64,000 nucleotides of DNA from Amblyornis subalaris (lineage: Eukaryota > Chordata > Aves > Passeriformes > Ptilonorhynchidae): the NCBI GenBank assembly GCA_018881555.1, contig JACAXG010000002.1, positions 20,287,183 through 20,351,182 of the forward strand, given 5' to 3'. Positions 24,874-35,790 of this stretch are shown here, piece by piece; the stretch's first letter is position 1; each line of letters starts with the position of its first letter. Position numbers and translations under genes: made by a program. The notes beneath the pieces were generated by a model. That model was not told the origin of the DNA and ran no database searches. It worked only from the letters and a program-made list of their open reading frames with translations.

Positions 24874-26477
24874 TTTGATGTGAAAAATAAGTGCAAAATA
24901 CTTATTGCAAAGAATCATAATGTGGATCAGAAACCAGCATAGCCTAGGCATTTAGGCACTCTCATTTCTGTAAGAACTAAAATAATTCAATGGTAAAATA
25001 TTTTAAATAGCTAAAATGGGAAGAAAAACTTTAGCATTTTGACCTTACCTGCTTACTGAGATATTAATCTTGCAGACATGATGTCCAGCTTGGAATTCAG
25101 GACTGTAAGTAACTTGTGTATCCTTAAATGCCAGTCTGAGCAATCTAATGCAGAAATTGAAGCCTTTCATTTAAGAACCAGTGGCTTGATAACTTCCCTA
25201 AACTGCACAGTTAACCTGAGAAATTAAGCCTCCTGTTTAATATTTTTAACAATTTTCCAACATTTAACTGAAAATCAAAGCTCAATTTAGTATTTTGACC
25301 AATGCTGTGCCAGATAGTAATTTCAACTGTGAGTTTTACTGTATATTTAAGATCTTTTGGGTCAGAAAGCCCTCGAAGTAAGACTTTCCAACTAGTATGA
25401 TGATGTGTAATAAATATTGTTGTTATGTTTTTCAGCATCCATTTTTCTATTTCCTTTAGGAAACAAAGATGGAAAAAGAAAGAAAAGCTACACTCCAGTT
25501 TGTGATCATGCACTTTCATAATGTGTTTTTAATTTATAGATATGGCATCATGTTCTCCTTCTATGAATTGTCTTCTCATTACTTAGGTTAANTGACTTGT
25601 CCTGGTACATTAAAGTTAGGAAACATCTTAGTGACTGAGAAAACTCAGGTATTACTAAAGAAGAGTTGCTTCAGTTTGCACAAGTACTCGCTTTAAAATT
25701 TAGCTAGAGAGAATGAAACTTCCGGCTAAGTTCTGATTTTATCAGAACTAATGATCTATCCCTATGTATCAGCAATGGTGACCTCTAATCTCACTAACAA
25801 AATATTTGTTTACAGAAGGGCTATTTGCAGGATTTAGCATAATTGACCACAGTATTTACGGTGAGGTGAATTTATGTTTAATATAGAAAACTCCTGATAG
25901 TTTTCTTGGCAACATGGGTAGTTTAAGCCTTTAATCTCCAACAAGGGTGTTTTCAACAGACTAACTATAAACCTTTGGGTATAAGAGCCCTTGTGCCTGT
26001 TTGTACGTCCACAACCACACAGTTCTTTCCATGCAAGTCCATGTGCCCGGGGAGGTGTCAGCCTGGTGTCAGAGGAAGATAAAGGTTGCAGAATAGGTCT
26101 CCAGCAGAGGCAGAGGCAGAGCACGTTTACCAGTCCCTGGCCTGCCCACATGCCCTGTCCTTGCCCTGCAGGGATTGATCAGATCCCAAGCTGCAAGGAG
26201 CAATTCGGACTGCCCACCCAGCCAGAGCCATGTAGATATTCCCACAGGTTGTTGCTTTTGAACAGTATGTTAGTGATTTCCACCTAAGGCCATTTCAAAC
26301 CGGTAGCCTAGAGAAGCTGGTGTCTTCCAGCTGGGAAATCCCTCAGCCCTTCACACCTCAAACATTCAGTTGCATTCATCAGTTGAGGAGTTTGTATGAA
26401 AGTTCATCCAAAAAAATGAAATTGTCCCACCCTGTAATGCATTGTAGGCAGGAATAAACACAGAAAATATGTCAGGT
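24874..26477. other. Non-coding unique DNA
   Basis: A+T-rich, then G+C-richer at about 26000-26260. The open frames there (about 98 and 105 codons on opposite strands) lie over each other and show no family features. Nothing else recognised. Confidence 0.55.
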
Positions 26478-26532
26478 GCTAGACTAATGGTTGGATTCAA
26501 TGATCTAAGAGATTTTCCAATGATTCCACAAT
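26478..26532 (+). mobile_element. Short CR1 3' end, sense
   Basis: AGACTAATGGTTGGATTCAA then TGATCTAAGAGATTTTCCAA and TGATTCCA follow the CR1 3' terminus (ggttggactcgatgatcttagaggtcttttccaac...). Only about 55 bp remain and they are diverged. The call is strengthened by the second CR1 3' end that follows in the opposite orientation. Confidence 0.72.
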
Positions 26533-26559
26533 TTTTTGTGTGTGTCATTATTATAGCAC

Positions 26560-26661
26560 CATAGTATGGTTTGGGTTGGAAGGGACCTGAAATACCTTGG
26601 GCATGGACACCTTGCACTAAACCAGGTTGCTCAATGCCCCATCCAACCTGGCTTTGAATAC
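26560..26661 (-). mobile_element. Short CR1 3' end, antisense
   Basis: ATAGTATGGTTTGGGTTGGA and AGGGACCTG are the antisense CR1 3' terminus. They are followed directly by CCTTGGGCATGGACACCTTG, CACTAAACCAGGTTGCTC and CCCCATCCAACCTGGCTTTG. The usual block between 'gggacct' and the 'ccttgggc' segment is largely missing, so the copy has an internal deletion. It shares the GGGCATGGACACC signature with 12976-13203. Confidence 0.92.
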
Positions 26662-27180
26662 TTATACAGACTTGCTTTAAAATTCAGAGCTTGAGTTTCT
26701 CTTTCTTTCGACCTAAGTGCTTCTGTGCTAACATTCTTGGTTGTCTGATAGGAAATGATTACAAAATCGTCACTGTAAGTTGGGGTTTAGTTCATGTCCT
26801 ACATCCTATCTTCTGTGTGCTAAGAATGAAAGACTTGCGGCATTTTGGCAATATGTGTAAGGCTGGAGAACAAAAAACAATGTTTGACTGTTTTTTTCAA
26901 ACAATGCGTGTCTGTGAATAACCATGTATATCTCTCAAAATTTAATCTTTTGCTATTTGTTAATCATNTAATCGGGTCCTCAACATTAATTTTGTCTACA
27001 GCTAACAAAAAAAAAATCTACTTTGTTAAATGGATCAATTGCTCTAAATGTGCTTTTACAAAATAAAAGCCAGAGGAAAGTTGTGGCATTGTACAAACTA
27101 AGTTCTGGCCACTTGAGACTCAAAAGTGAGAAACCAGTTGGTACAGGTTATGCAATTATTTCTGGTAAAAGCAGTCTTCT

Positions 27181-27236
27181 AATATCTTGTGCTCTTAAAT
27201 CAAAAGAAAATATCTTGTGCTCTTAAACCAAAAGAG
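27181..27236 (+). repeat. Two-copy tandem duplication, period 28
   Basis: AATATCTTGTGCTCTTAAAT plus CAAAAGA at 27181 is repeated from 27209 as AATATCTTGTGCTCTTAAAC plus CAAAAGA, with one substitution visible in the aligned core. Looks like a recent slippage-type duplication. Confidence 0.9.
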
Positions 27237-27432
27237 AATACTTGATTGCTCTCTAAACTGAATCATGAAGAGATTCCTGTTGCACCAAACTTTCTTCTAA
27301 ACTTTCAAGAACCTCGGTCAGACACCAGCTGCATTAGGCTTCNTTTATAGAGGTGTTGTGGCCCAGAAAAATAAGCCACTTTCAGAAATCTTCAGATTCA
27401 GGCATCAAAGTAGAATAATTGTTTTCAAGGGG

Positions 27433-27449
27433 AAAAAAAAAAAAAAAAA
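27433..27449 (+). repeat. Poly-A run (A17)
   Basis: Homopolymer tract; no retrocopy recognised upstream. Confidence 0.93.
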
Positions 27450-30112
27450 TCAGCTTTTAATTTGTCCTTATTCAAACGGGGGAAAAAATAGTATAATATC
27501 TCTTTTAGTTGTGATTCCAAATAGCAAGAGTTGTAAAAACTGCCAGCAGAGTGAAAGACCACTGAATATTATTTTACTGTTGCCTCTTTACTAAAATGCT
27601 CACAGAATCTCAGCCATTTAGAGAGGAAATGCAGGTTTCAAGGTCTGCAGCCGTGAGCAAGTAGCCCTCAGACCCTAACACTTTAGAGTAAAACCTCTGC
27701 ACAGATCACAACCCTGACAAGGGGGCTTGAGATCCTTTCTGAATGCAGGTGTGAAAGCTCACTGCAACACCTCATCATTTCAAGATGAGTTAAGTAAACT
27801 GCCTTATGTCAGGTTTGCTGTAACTCACTGTCACAGATTTGTTTTGGTTTATTTGTCTGTCTGTGCAGTTTGCTAGGTTTTTTACCAGGAAATGGATATG
27901 AAGCCACGGTAACTTTATTGGAGACAGAAGGCTGTTCACAGCTGTTACCCCAGACCACTGTGGCTGCACAGTAGAGGAGACCCCATTATTGCACAGAGGT
28001 CCCCAGCTGGTGGGTTAGACACATCTCAGGCACTGTGACCATCTGGCCCCCAGCCCTGCAAAAAACAGCCTTCCCTCAGTGTGAGGGGCTGGCACCAAGG
28101 TTTGGGAAAAATGGAAAGAGAAACCGTCTTTTCAGGGCCTTGGGTGAGANCCTGAAATGATACAAGCAAGGCTAAGATTCACTGATTTAAACCTGAAGTG
28201 CCAGTAGTTGGCACTGCTCTGAGAGGAAAGAAATTTTACTTCATATTTGGGGAAATGTAATCTATGTATCCTCATTGTGAGAGTATTTCATTTTAAAATA
28301 AACAGATCAGAATGGTTTGAGAAATAAGGTGAGAACATGCTTTCTCAATAAATAAACAGAGCAGTGGGGATATGACTTGATGTGACTTTTCCTGATGGAA
28401 TGCGATTTTTACTCTAAACAGCAAATCGGATTTGTCAGATGATAAAGGTTAGCCTTGCTGTTAAATACTACCACTATTTTGGTCAATGTTAAATGTATCT
28501 GCTGCATAAAACAAACTATATAGCATGGATAAGAAAAAGCATTGAGAATACTCTCAAGATATCCTTTGTAGGAACCTGAACGCCACCAAGCACTCCACTA
28601 AAGAGCCAATCTTTGTGGCAGCACTAAACCCTCACGAGGATTTGTGAATCTTGTGAATCTTAAACATGTAGTTTTATTAGAAAAGAGACTGAACCTTTTC
28701 CATTGTCAATGTTTTAAGTAATAGTTCTGAGAGTATTGCCAAACACACCTTTCAACAAATGAGTCACTNAGTACACCAGAGCCTGGTTCCTGCAGAACAA
28801 AAGGGGAGCTGTGACATTTTAACTGTTTTACTTCTTCCTTTGGGCTAGATCCATGCCTGATCACAAACCACATTCACATCTAGCATGCAAATTTTCCTTC
28901 TCACGATGATTCCAAGCAATATAAATTATAGTTGTCTACATCGAGCTTCCACACTCTTTTGAACACTGAGCTTCTCTTGACTTGCCTAGCAGAGAGCCCA
29001 CAATGTGACCAATAAACTTCATTCCCAAAGCTGTACTGACATCATCCTGGCTAAAAAAAACAAGGAAGTAAGCTAATCAGAGATCTTCTGATTTATATTC
29101 TGTAATGAATACAAAGGGGCAGAAACCAAGGTCTTTTAAATGGAAACTGTCAGCAAAAAAGAAAACAGAAGAGAATTATTTTGGGAGGTGGCCAAGAAAG
29201 AGCAAAAGGGTCGTGGGGGAAGAGGGGATACTACAAAACGAAAGAACGGTCTGGGAGATAATATATACTACTACAATATTGTCCCACCTGGTAATGTTAT
29301 GAGCTCAAAATATCNTGCCAGTCAGACTTATGAAAGGAATCATGAGAAAGTACAAATAACTAATTTTTGATTATGGGTCCAAATTTTATAATGTTTTGGT
29401 TTGGCCCCAAAGAATATTCACTTAGAAAAAATATTAACCAAATAAAATAAAAGAAAATTAGTAGCTCTAGGCTGAAGAAGATTCTTCCATCTACTGGGCA
29501 TTTGTTTTCAAACTCTGTAAATATATTTATGAGCCATTTCATTTTAATTTCAGAAGGTCAGAATCTTATCTGCTTTCAAAATTTTGCTCTTCTTTTTGTT
29601 TTTTTTTCCTTTTTTATTTCCAAAAATACAATTCAGTTGAATCACCTTGAAACCTCGACTCCACATACTGGTGCTGTCAAAACTTTTTTCTCTATGAAAG
29701 GGTCACATCTGCACACANTGAGGGTAGGATTTATCCAAAAAAAAATTGAAATCCTTTGTTTCTAACTCAGGTTGAAGTTCTCAACTCAACAATAGCACCA
29801 CTGTGACTCTGACACAGAGATGAGTGCAGGTACACAGCTCAGGAATCTTCTTGTCCCACTTGGACACTTCACTGTTTCTCACACCTCTCTGCTGGGATCA
29901 TGCTGGACCATTATCTTTTCCTGTTCAAGTGCATATCTTGAAGAGGCGTGCTGTACTGTGGCTGAAGCCATTTTTCTCTGTTGTGAAGGAGGACATTAAT
30001 CCTTCAGAGAAGTATTTCTGTGTGACCACCACTGTGTCTGGGGGGGCATGAGGTGAGAGAGAAAAAGTTGCTCTTGACACAGTCACTGACACAGAAATTT
30101 CACTGGGAAGAT

Positions 30113-30524
30113 AATCACAGAATCACAGAATGGGTCAGGTTGGAAGGGACCTCAGTGGATCATCTAGTCCAACCTCCCTGCTCAAGCAGGGTCATCCCAG
30201 AGCACACGGCACAGGATTGTGTCCAGGCAGTTCTTGAATATCTCCAGTGAGGAAGACTCCACAGCCTCTCTGGGCAACCTGTTCCAGTGCTCGGTCACCT
30301 GCACAGTGAAGAAGTTCTTCCTCATGTTCAGGTGGAACTAACTTCCTGTCCATCCATTTCTGCCCATTGCCTCCTGTCCTGTTGCTTGACACCACTGAGC
30401 AGAGCCTGGCTGCATTTTCTTGTCACCCTCCCTTCAGATTCTTATAGATATTGACGATGTCCTCTCTCAGTCAGCTCTTCTCAAGGCTGAACAGGCCCAG
30501 CTCCCTCAGCCTTTCCTGAGGCAT
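30113..30524 (-). mobile_element. CR1 LINE 3' fragment, antisense, ~410 bp
   Basis: The left edge AATCACAGAATCACAGAATG is the reverse complement of two CR1 terminal repeat units. It continues with GGTTGGAAGGGACCTC, AGTGGATCATCTAGTCCAAC, CAGCCTCTCTGGGCAACCTG, TTCCAGTGCTCGGTCACCTG, GAAGAAGTTCTTCCTCATGT and, at the 5' side of the element, GGCTGAACAGGCCCAGCTCC plus CTCAGCCTTTCCTGAGG. It covers the ORF2 C-terminal tail and 3' UTR in antisense. It is one of the better preserved copies here, but too short to encode anything. The right edge, where the element was 5'-truncated, is approximate. Confidence 0.96.
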
Positions 30525-31285
30525 CTGTAATCACATGGATCCAGGAATTAGGATTTTACAAAATTGTTTTAGCTTGATAAAATAAAGAGAACTAGTTCTA
30601 CTTGATTCTGATGCCTTCTGCAAGGTTTGTGTCCTAATGCAGATCCTCAGCTGCACTAGTTGGGCTGCTGTCTCCCACTCCTTTCATGTCCTTAATGAAT
30701 TGGAGAAAAACAGCTCTGTTATTCTTTCATAGAGATAATCCTTTCATAGAGATATGTCCCAAGATGGAAACAGTGGATCAAATGCCATACTTTTCTTTTT
30801 AGGTAATTGATACAGGTCTCAACTGGCCCTTTTGTTAGCCTTTTTCTTTGTTACCTTACCTTTGACATGACACAGGAAGACCAAAACAAATTAAGAACCT
30901 CAACACTCCCTTTGGAGAACAACAGAGTTTTCATCAAGGTGAGAGGGTTTACCAGCACCAAGATCAACTCTGTTGAGACTTTTCATGCCAGTAGCTGGGT
31001 TGAGCTGCCGGAGGAAGACTGGCATGTGACTGGTAAGCATTACTCCTCTGCCCATAAGTACAAGAGTTGTTTTCTCCGACAGTATGTGCAGCAAGCGAAA
31101 GGAAGAATGGGGCCTATACGTCTACTTAAACACATCACACACACTTTTGGCATTGAATCTGAGAATGAGAGTCCTGGGGAGAACTGCCTATGCAGGAATA
31201 CAAAGAACTCTACTTTCAAAGGAAAAAGGGAAAGGCAAGGGAAGAAGAATGCAAGCTAAATGAGCTGTGGGAAGACACAGAAATA

Positions 31286-31287
<2 letters not shown>

Positions 31288-31318
<31 letters not shown>
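31288..31318 (+). repeat. Poly-T run (T31)
   Basis: Thirty-one consecutive T, followed by AAAATCACATAG. This is the longest homopolymer in the window. On the - strand it would be an A31 tail, but the sequence to its right is not a transcript I recognise and no AATAAA lies just ahead of the tail. Confidence 0.95.
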
Positions 31319-31323
<5 letters not shown>

Positions 31324-33855
31324 CACATAGTTACATTTGAGCCAGAAAACAGTGGCACCAGCTATGTGTTCAACCCTAGCGGAAATAAAGTATTAAAGCA
31401 AATCAGCTGATCCAACAAAAAACAGTGAAACAGCTATCGTAGGGAGTTTTAATATACTTTGCTTTGGCCTGAAATCAATAATCATTTGGGAGGGAGGATT
31501 ATTTCTGACGTGGCTCATTCCAACAATTAGGCTCNTAAGGCAGTTCTGCAAACAGTTGTAACTGCTGAAGGGCTAAGCATTTTGCAACATGCTATGGAAG
31601 ACATAAATGTACACATAATCATAGATGTTCAACAACTGGAAGTAAAGTTTCTNCCCCAACCAAAGATAAGGGTGGATTGTAGCAGAGAAACTGACTGGAC
31701 AGTGAAGCTGGATGTGCAGTTATGCTGTAAAGTGTTAAATGATTCATTTTTATGATGGTTCNACCCACAGAAGTTACTGATTTAAGCCTGATAATAACCC
31801 TCTTTCACACTTGTGCTATGTTTTCAGTGAGTGTATGGTACACTCCAGGAAATGCAATCATTGCCAAGATACCCACACACTATCTGCCAAGAAGATATGT
31901 GACCTGACTTCCAAAGTTGCAAGAAAATTCAAAGGACTGATTTGAAAAGAACTGTAGTAAACCGTTGCATGTCCATAAGCAACTGTTAATTGCATCATGT
32001 TTCTGAAACTGTTTTGCCCGGTTTACTGATGGAAATATTTGTTTAGGTTTTATAGGCAGTCATTCTTCAACTCTAATTGCCTGGCATTCGGCAGCACCAT
32101 CTTTGATGTTTATGTCTCTTCAATGTAATTTTTTAAAGTCTCAGACCCAGTTGCTTACAGTGAGTAGGAAAAAAATGCACCTCATAGGACAGCCTTTTGT
32201 GAAATTCACAGACCAGTCAAGCAGTGACTGATACCAGTTCAAATGTGCTACGAGAGAAGTAGCTTCCTGGCTTATTCTCTAACACAAAGACAGAAATAAA
32301 ACCAGTGACCACTAGAATGTTGAATTATCTGTTTGATATAGCCTCTACAACCTCTACAAATCAAGCTACTCACCTAACAAAGCCTTTCTCATTGTTCATT
32401 TGTCACAANCAAAACTTTCTTGCAGTGATTAAATTTGCTCAGGCAAAGCCTTTCTGCCTTGCTATAAAGTTGCTTTAATTCATCTGTTAAGGAGAAAAAG
32501 AAATCTTATTCAGAAGTGTTTAAATATCTTTCCATTTGCATGACCTCTTTATTGCCTTCAAATTTCTTGAATGTTATAATCTGCAGGTACTGTTATGTTA
32601 GACTTGTGAGAGNTCCAGACATAGCCAGGAAAAGGGCTTTTCCGTACTGTCACTGACACAGTTGCCATCTTGTTCTGGGGGGTGGTGGACGGAGGGCTTC
32701 TTGCTCAGCTCACATTTACCATTACCCGTTCATGTACTGTACAAACCCTCTGCACCACACTGAGTGCAGCTCTACCAGACATCTATGATATAAAGGTATG
32801 GAATTTTTACTTTTTACTTAGATGAAAGACTATACGGGCTGCCAAAGAAAAACACACAAATCGTCTATTTCTAATAAATAACTTCTGGGCAGAACTGCAT
32901 TATAGAATTTTAATATTAAAATTTGTAGTATTTGCAGCATGTCTTGAATGATGTCAGTCAGACCGCTCTCATCAATCTTTCAAAAAATAAAACAAATCTA
33001 AGTCATAAAACAACATCTTGGGCTAGTTATGGCATTACTGACATGCAGCTGATGGAACTTTTCTGTATTACATCAAATCAGACAATGAACTCAGAATGTG
33101 AGCTTGCAACATTGCATTAGGCATGGCAGTCCTTCATTCTGAGAAGTCAGAAAGAGATAAGTGGATTCCAGTAACATTTGCTGCACTGCTGTGTGGTCAC
33201 AAGAAGCGCCACAGTGGTCAAAAGAATAGGCTGGCTGTGATGGAACGTACCAAGGCCGAGAACATCTTTATTTTCCTGATCCCGTGTGTCAGCCTTATCT
33301 GTTATTACTGAACTTGTGTTCTCTGAACTTCACTTCTTTCTGTCCAGTTTGACGTCTTGCTCTTGTCAGTCGGAGATTTCATGCTTCATTGAATGTTAGT
33401 ATTAGTCTTGCATATTGCTGACAACCTTCATTCTGTATCAATAGGTCATAAATGTGATGATCTATCCAGCTGAAATCTTCAAGGCCTGAACAGTTGGGTG
33501 CTTTGGTACAGCAGTACTTAGAACTTGCAAACATGCAGAATTTTTATTGTATTTGTCAAGCTGAACTTGCACCTGCTCTTACTTTGTAAACAACACTAAA
33601 AATGTTGTTGCATAAGTCCTTCTTCCCAAGTTGTTTCTTGGAGGAATTTTTGAACTTACAGCCTCTATGTATTAATTCCTGTTCTGTTTGGTGCAAGTAA
33701 GAAAATTCTTTTTCCCATCCGTTTCATTGGTCTCTCAATTGTACCAACGACTCCTTTGTGCCATTCAGAAAAGAGCAACCATTTATTTCTCAGTGATTGT
33801 TGTTCGGGGGAGGGAGGAAGCTGGATATACTGTACACTTTGAGAAGAACTCTTTA

Positions 33856-33909
33856 CATATCCATCAAATATTTATGTTATCACATATCTGTCAAATATTT
33901 ATGTTATCA
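33856..33909 (+). repeat. Two-copy tandem duplication, period 27
   Basis: CATATCCATCAAATATTTAT then GTTAT at 33856 is repeated from 33883 as CATATCTGTCAAATATTTAT then GTTAT. Only two central bases differ. Confidence 0.9.
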
Positions 33910-34042
33910 TGTACCAGGGATGCCAGTGCAGGAAATATCGTCCTATCTGATTTTGTTTCATTTATGTGGAAGTGGACCTCAGCAATCTCCCTTTCTTTAA
34001 ATATCATACTGCCCATGTCCTTCCATGTTACTTATTTGACAC

Positions 34043-34082
34043 TCAGCCATGTGGCACCATGTTCAGCCATGTGGCAGCCATG
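34043..34082 (+). repeat. Two-copy tandem duplication, period 20
   Basis: The core TCAGCCATGTGGCA occurs at 34043-34056 and again at 34063-34076, followed by a further partial AGCCATGTAGCC. A short minisatellite-like unit. Confidence 0.85.
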
Positions 34083-34495
34083 TAGCCTCATCTTCACCTG
34101 AGCACCTTGAAACTTCAGATTCATTTGTAAGATGGACCAGGCTTAAGAATCATATAGGATAAGATAATTTGCTTTCTTTGAGTCTTAGCTGACTATCCTG
34201 AAGCCAAATGCTGATACAATCCCTCTGCACTTTCTGCTTTTTCCTTTAGGTCTCATTTTTCTTGTTTGCTTCTTGTTCACACAGGCCTCATAAAAGATGA
34301 TTATTTTTAACAGCAATCTGAGACACTTCAATAGTAGGTTCTCAGCAGGGATCAGTGACATCTGAGTAATTCCTTGCAGCTTTGGCTGACATGACAGGGA
34401 TATGACTGGCAGAGAATTAATGCAGTTGCTAGATAAGTAAATCGCTAGATAAGTAAAAGAAGAGAAGATTGTCTCATTTTGGAGTGGAAATTGAA

Positions 34496-34713
34496 AAGTC
34501 TGTAGTCCTGTCAAAAAAACCCCACCAAACAGACCCTCTCATAAGTTCCTTTCTGCAAACAGAAATGTGTGCATATCTTATCCTGAACGAGTAAGATGAT
34601 TGGCTGATTTGCTCATATGTGTTACTCTTACATCACTGCGTTGCAATTCTAATAAATGTTCCCTCATCTTCCTCTTGCATCTTATCACTTGCATCAGTCC
34701 TGATGTACAGGAG
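34496..34713 (+). repeat. Unclassified short repeat family, copy A
   Basis: It starts AAGTCTGTAGTCCTGTCAAA and carries CTCTCATAAGT, TATCCTGAAC, ACATCACTGC, TGCAATTCTAATAAATGTTC, CCTCATCTTCC and ATCTTATC in that order. The same blocks recur in the same order, inverted, at 35791-36063. The orientation given here is the one in which an AATAAA lies in the right half. The far right end (after about 34713, CAGGAGAG) no longer matches copy B, so the copy looks truncated or diverged there. It is non-coding. It could be a small non-autonomous DNA transposon or a solo LTR; see the findings. I cannot name the family. Confidence 0.8.
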
Positions 34714-35728
34714 AGGTTCCTGCTAAGTGACTTCTCAATATACATGTTTTCCTCCCCTACCACCAATTATTTATGGGTGAACTCTGTTTTTTCCCTTACA
34801 TTTAATTCTCATTAATTTTAATTAGACTCAGACTAAGCTCAAACCCTTTAGCACAATTTATAAGAAAAAGGAAAAAAAACATAGTGTGCTTGCCAGATGA
34901 ATTTTCCCAGAGCTCTCACAGCTCTAATTTACACTACAGACACACCAGGATGTGGTTGGAAGAAGCCTTGCGTTTCCTGCTTGTGCATGCTTTGGATGAA
35001 TGACCTCAAGATGTCAAAAAGTCAGTGGGTCATGGGGACAAGTCCGGCTTTGTGGGTTATGCTTTCTGGCTTGTAGATAGGAAGCACGTAAACAACTTTT
35101 GAAGAGACAAGATTTAGTTTTAACAACTCGAGAGAAGTCACTGGGTTTGCTTTTCTGCTCTGAAAAAGATTTACATGTTTCAGCCTAAAACTTCCTGGTT
35201 GCTTCAGCTTTTCATTATACAAATCTAACAACAGGGAGAGTGTGTCAGGAAATTACATACTAAAATCCAGAAAAAGAATTTATCAGCATTTAATTTTTTT
35301 AAGAGTGTGCCTGGCTGGTGAGCATCCCCCATGGCTAGTTTTTTAGCTTTGTCCTTCCTTTTCATTAAATATCATGGAAAAGTGACCTCTGTTGAGTTTC
35401 TAGAATGTATTGAGCTCTGCAGGGGTAAGGAACCTCGATCAGATTTAACCTTGGTGGCCTGCCATCTGGATTAGAAAGAGCAATCTTAATGGGTTGCAGG
35501 TGCAGCTAAACTGCATCATTGATGTGGTGGAAGAGACCCTCAGGGGCTCCTAAAAGTCTCTTATGAAAATCCACTATCACATTAAAGGACTAAGATGATT
35601 TCCTTGCTTTGTGGAATCACGTTTTCAGTGACTAGAGATGTCTCACTGCAGTACTTCTGGAAAGCAGGGTCCTTTGTGCTTATCAATGACTTGACAAAGT
35701 ATCTCATATTGAGTTTATGCAGCTGTTG
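34714..35728. other. Unique spacer between inverted repeat copies
   Basis: About 1 kb of A+T-rich DNA lying between the two inverted copies of the unclassified repeat. No gene or known repeat recognised in it. Confidence 0.55.
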
Positions 35729-35790
35729 GAATCAAAGAATCATTTCAGTTGGAAAAGACCTTTAAGATGATCTAGTCCAATCGTTATGTA
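35729..35790 (-). mobile_element. Short CR1 3' end, antisense
   Basis: GGAATCAAAGAATCATTTCA followed by GTTGGAAAAGACCTTTAAGA and TGATCTAGTCCAATCG is the antisense CR1 3' terminus, of the 'ttggaaaagacctttaagat' subfamily. It stops abruptly where copy B of the unclassified repeat begins, so either the repeat inserted at this point or the CR1 was 5'-truncated there. Confidence 0.88.

Larger units (their letters stand above)
26662..30112. other. Non-coding unique DNA
   Basis: About 3.4 kb without a recognised gene. It contains a 28-bp-period two-copy tandem duplication (27181-27236), an A17 run (27433-27449) and a G+C-richer patch at about 27920-28150. No open frame exceeds 90 codons. Confidence 0.55.
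30525..34495. other. Non-coding unique DNA
   Basis: Nearly 4 kb without a recognised gene. A 150-codon open frame at 30807-31259 (+) ends just before the T31 run. Its translation is rich in Lys, Ser and Thr and shows no domain I recognise, so I do not call it. Two small tandem duplications lie at 33856-33909 and 34043-34082. Confidence 0.5.

Noticed and set aside
30807..31259. 150-codon open frame ending near the T31 run
   Set aside because: No recognisable family and no splice or promoter context. A retrocopy would need its poly-A on the other side or strand.
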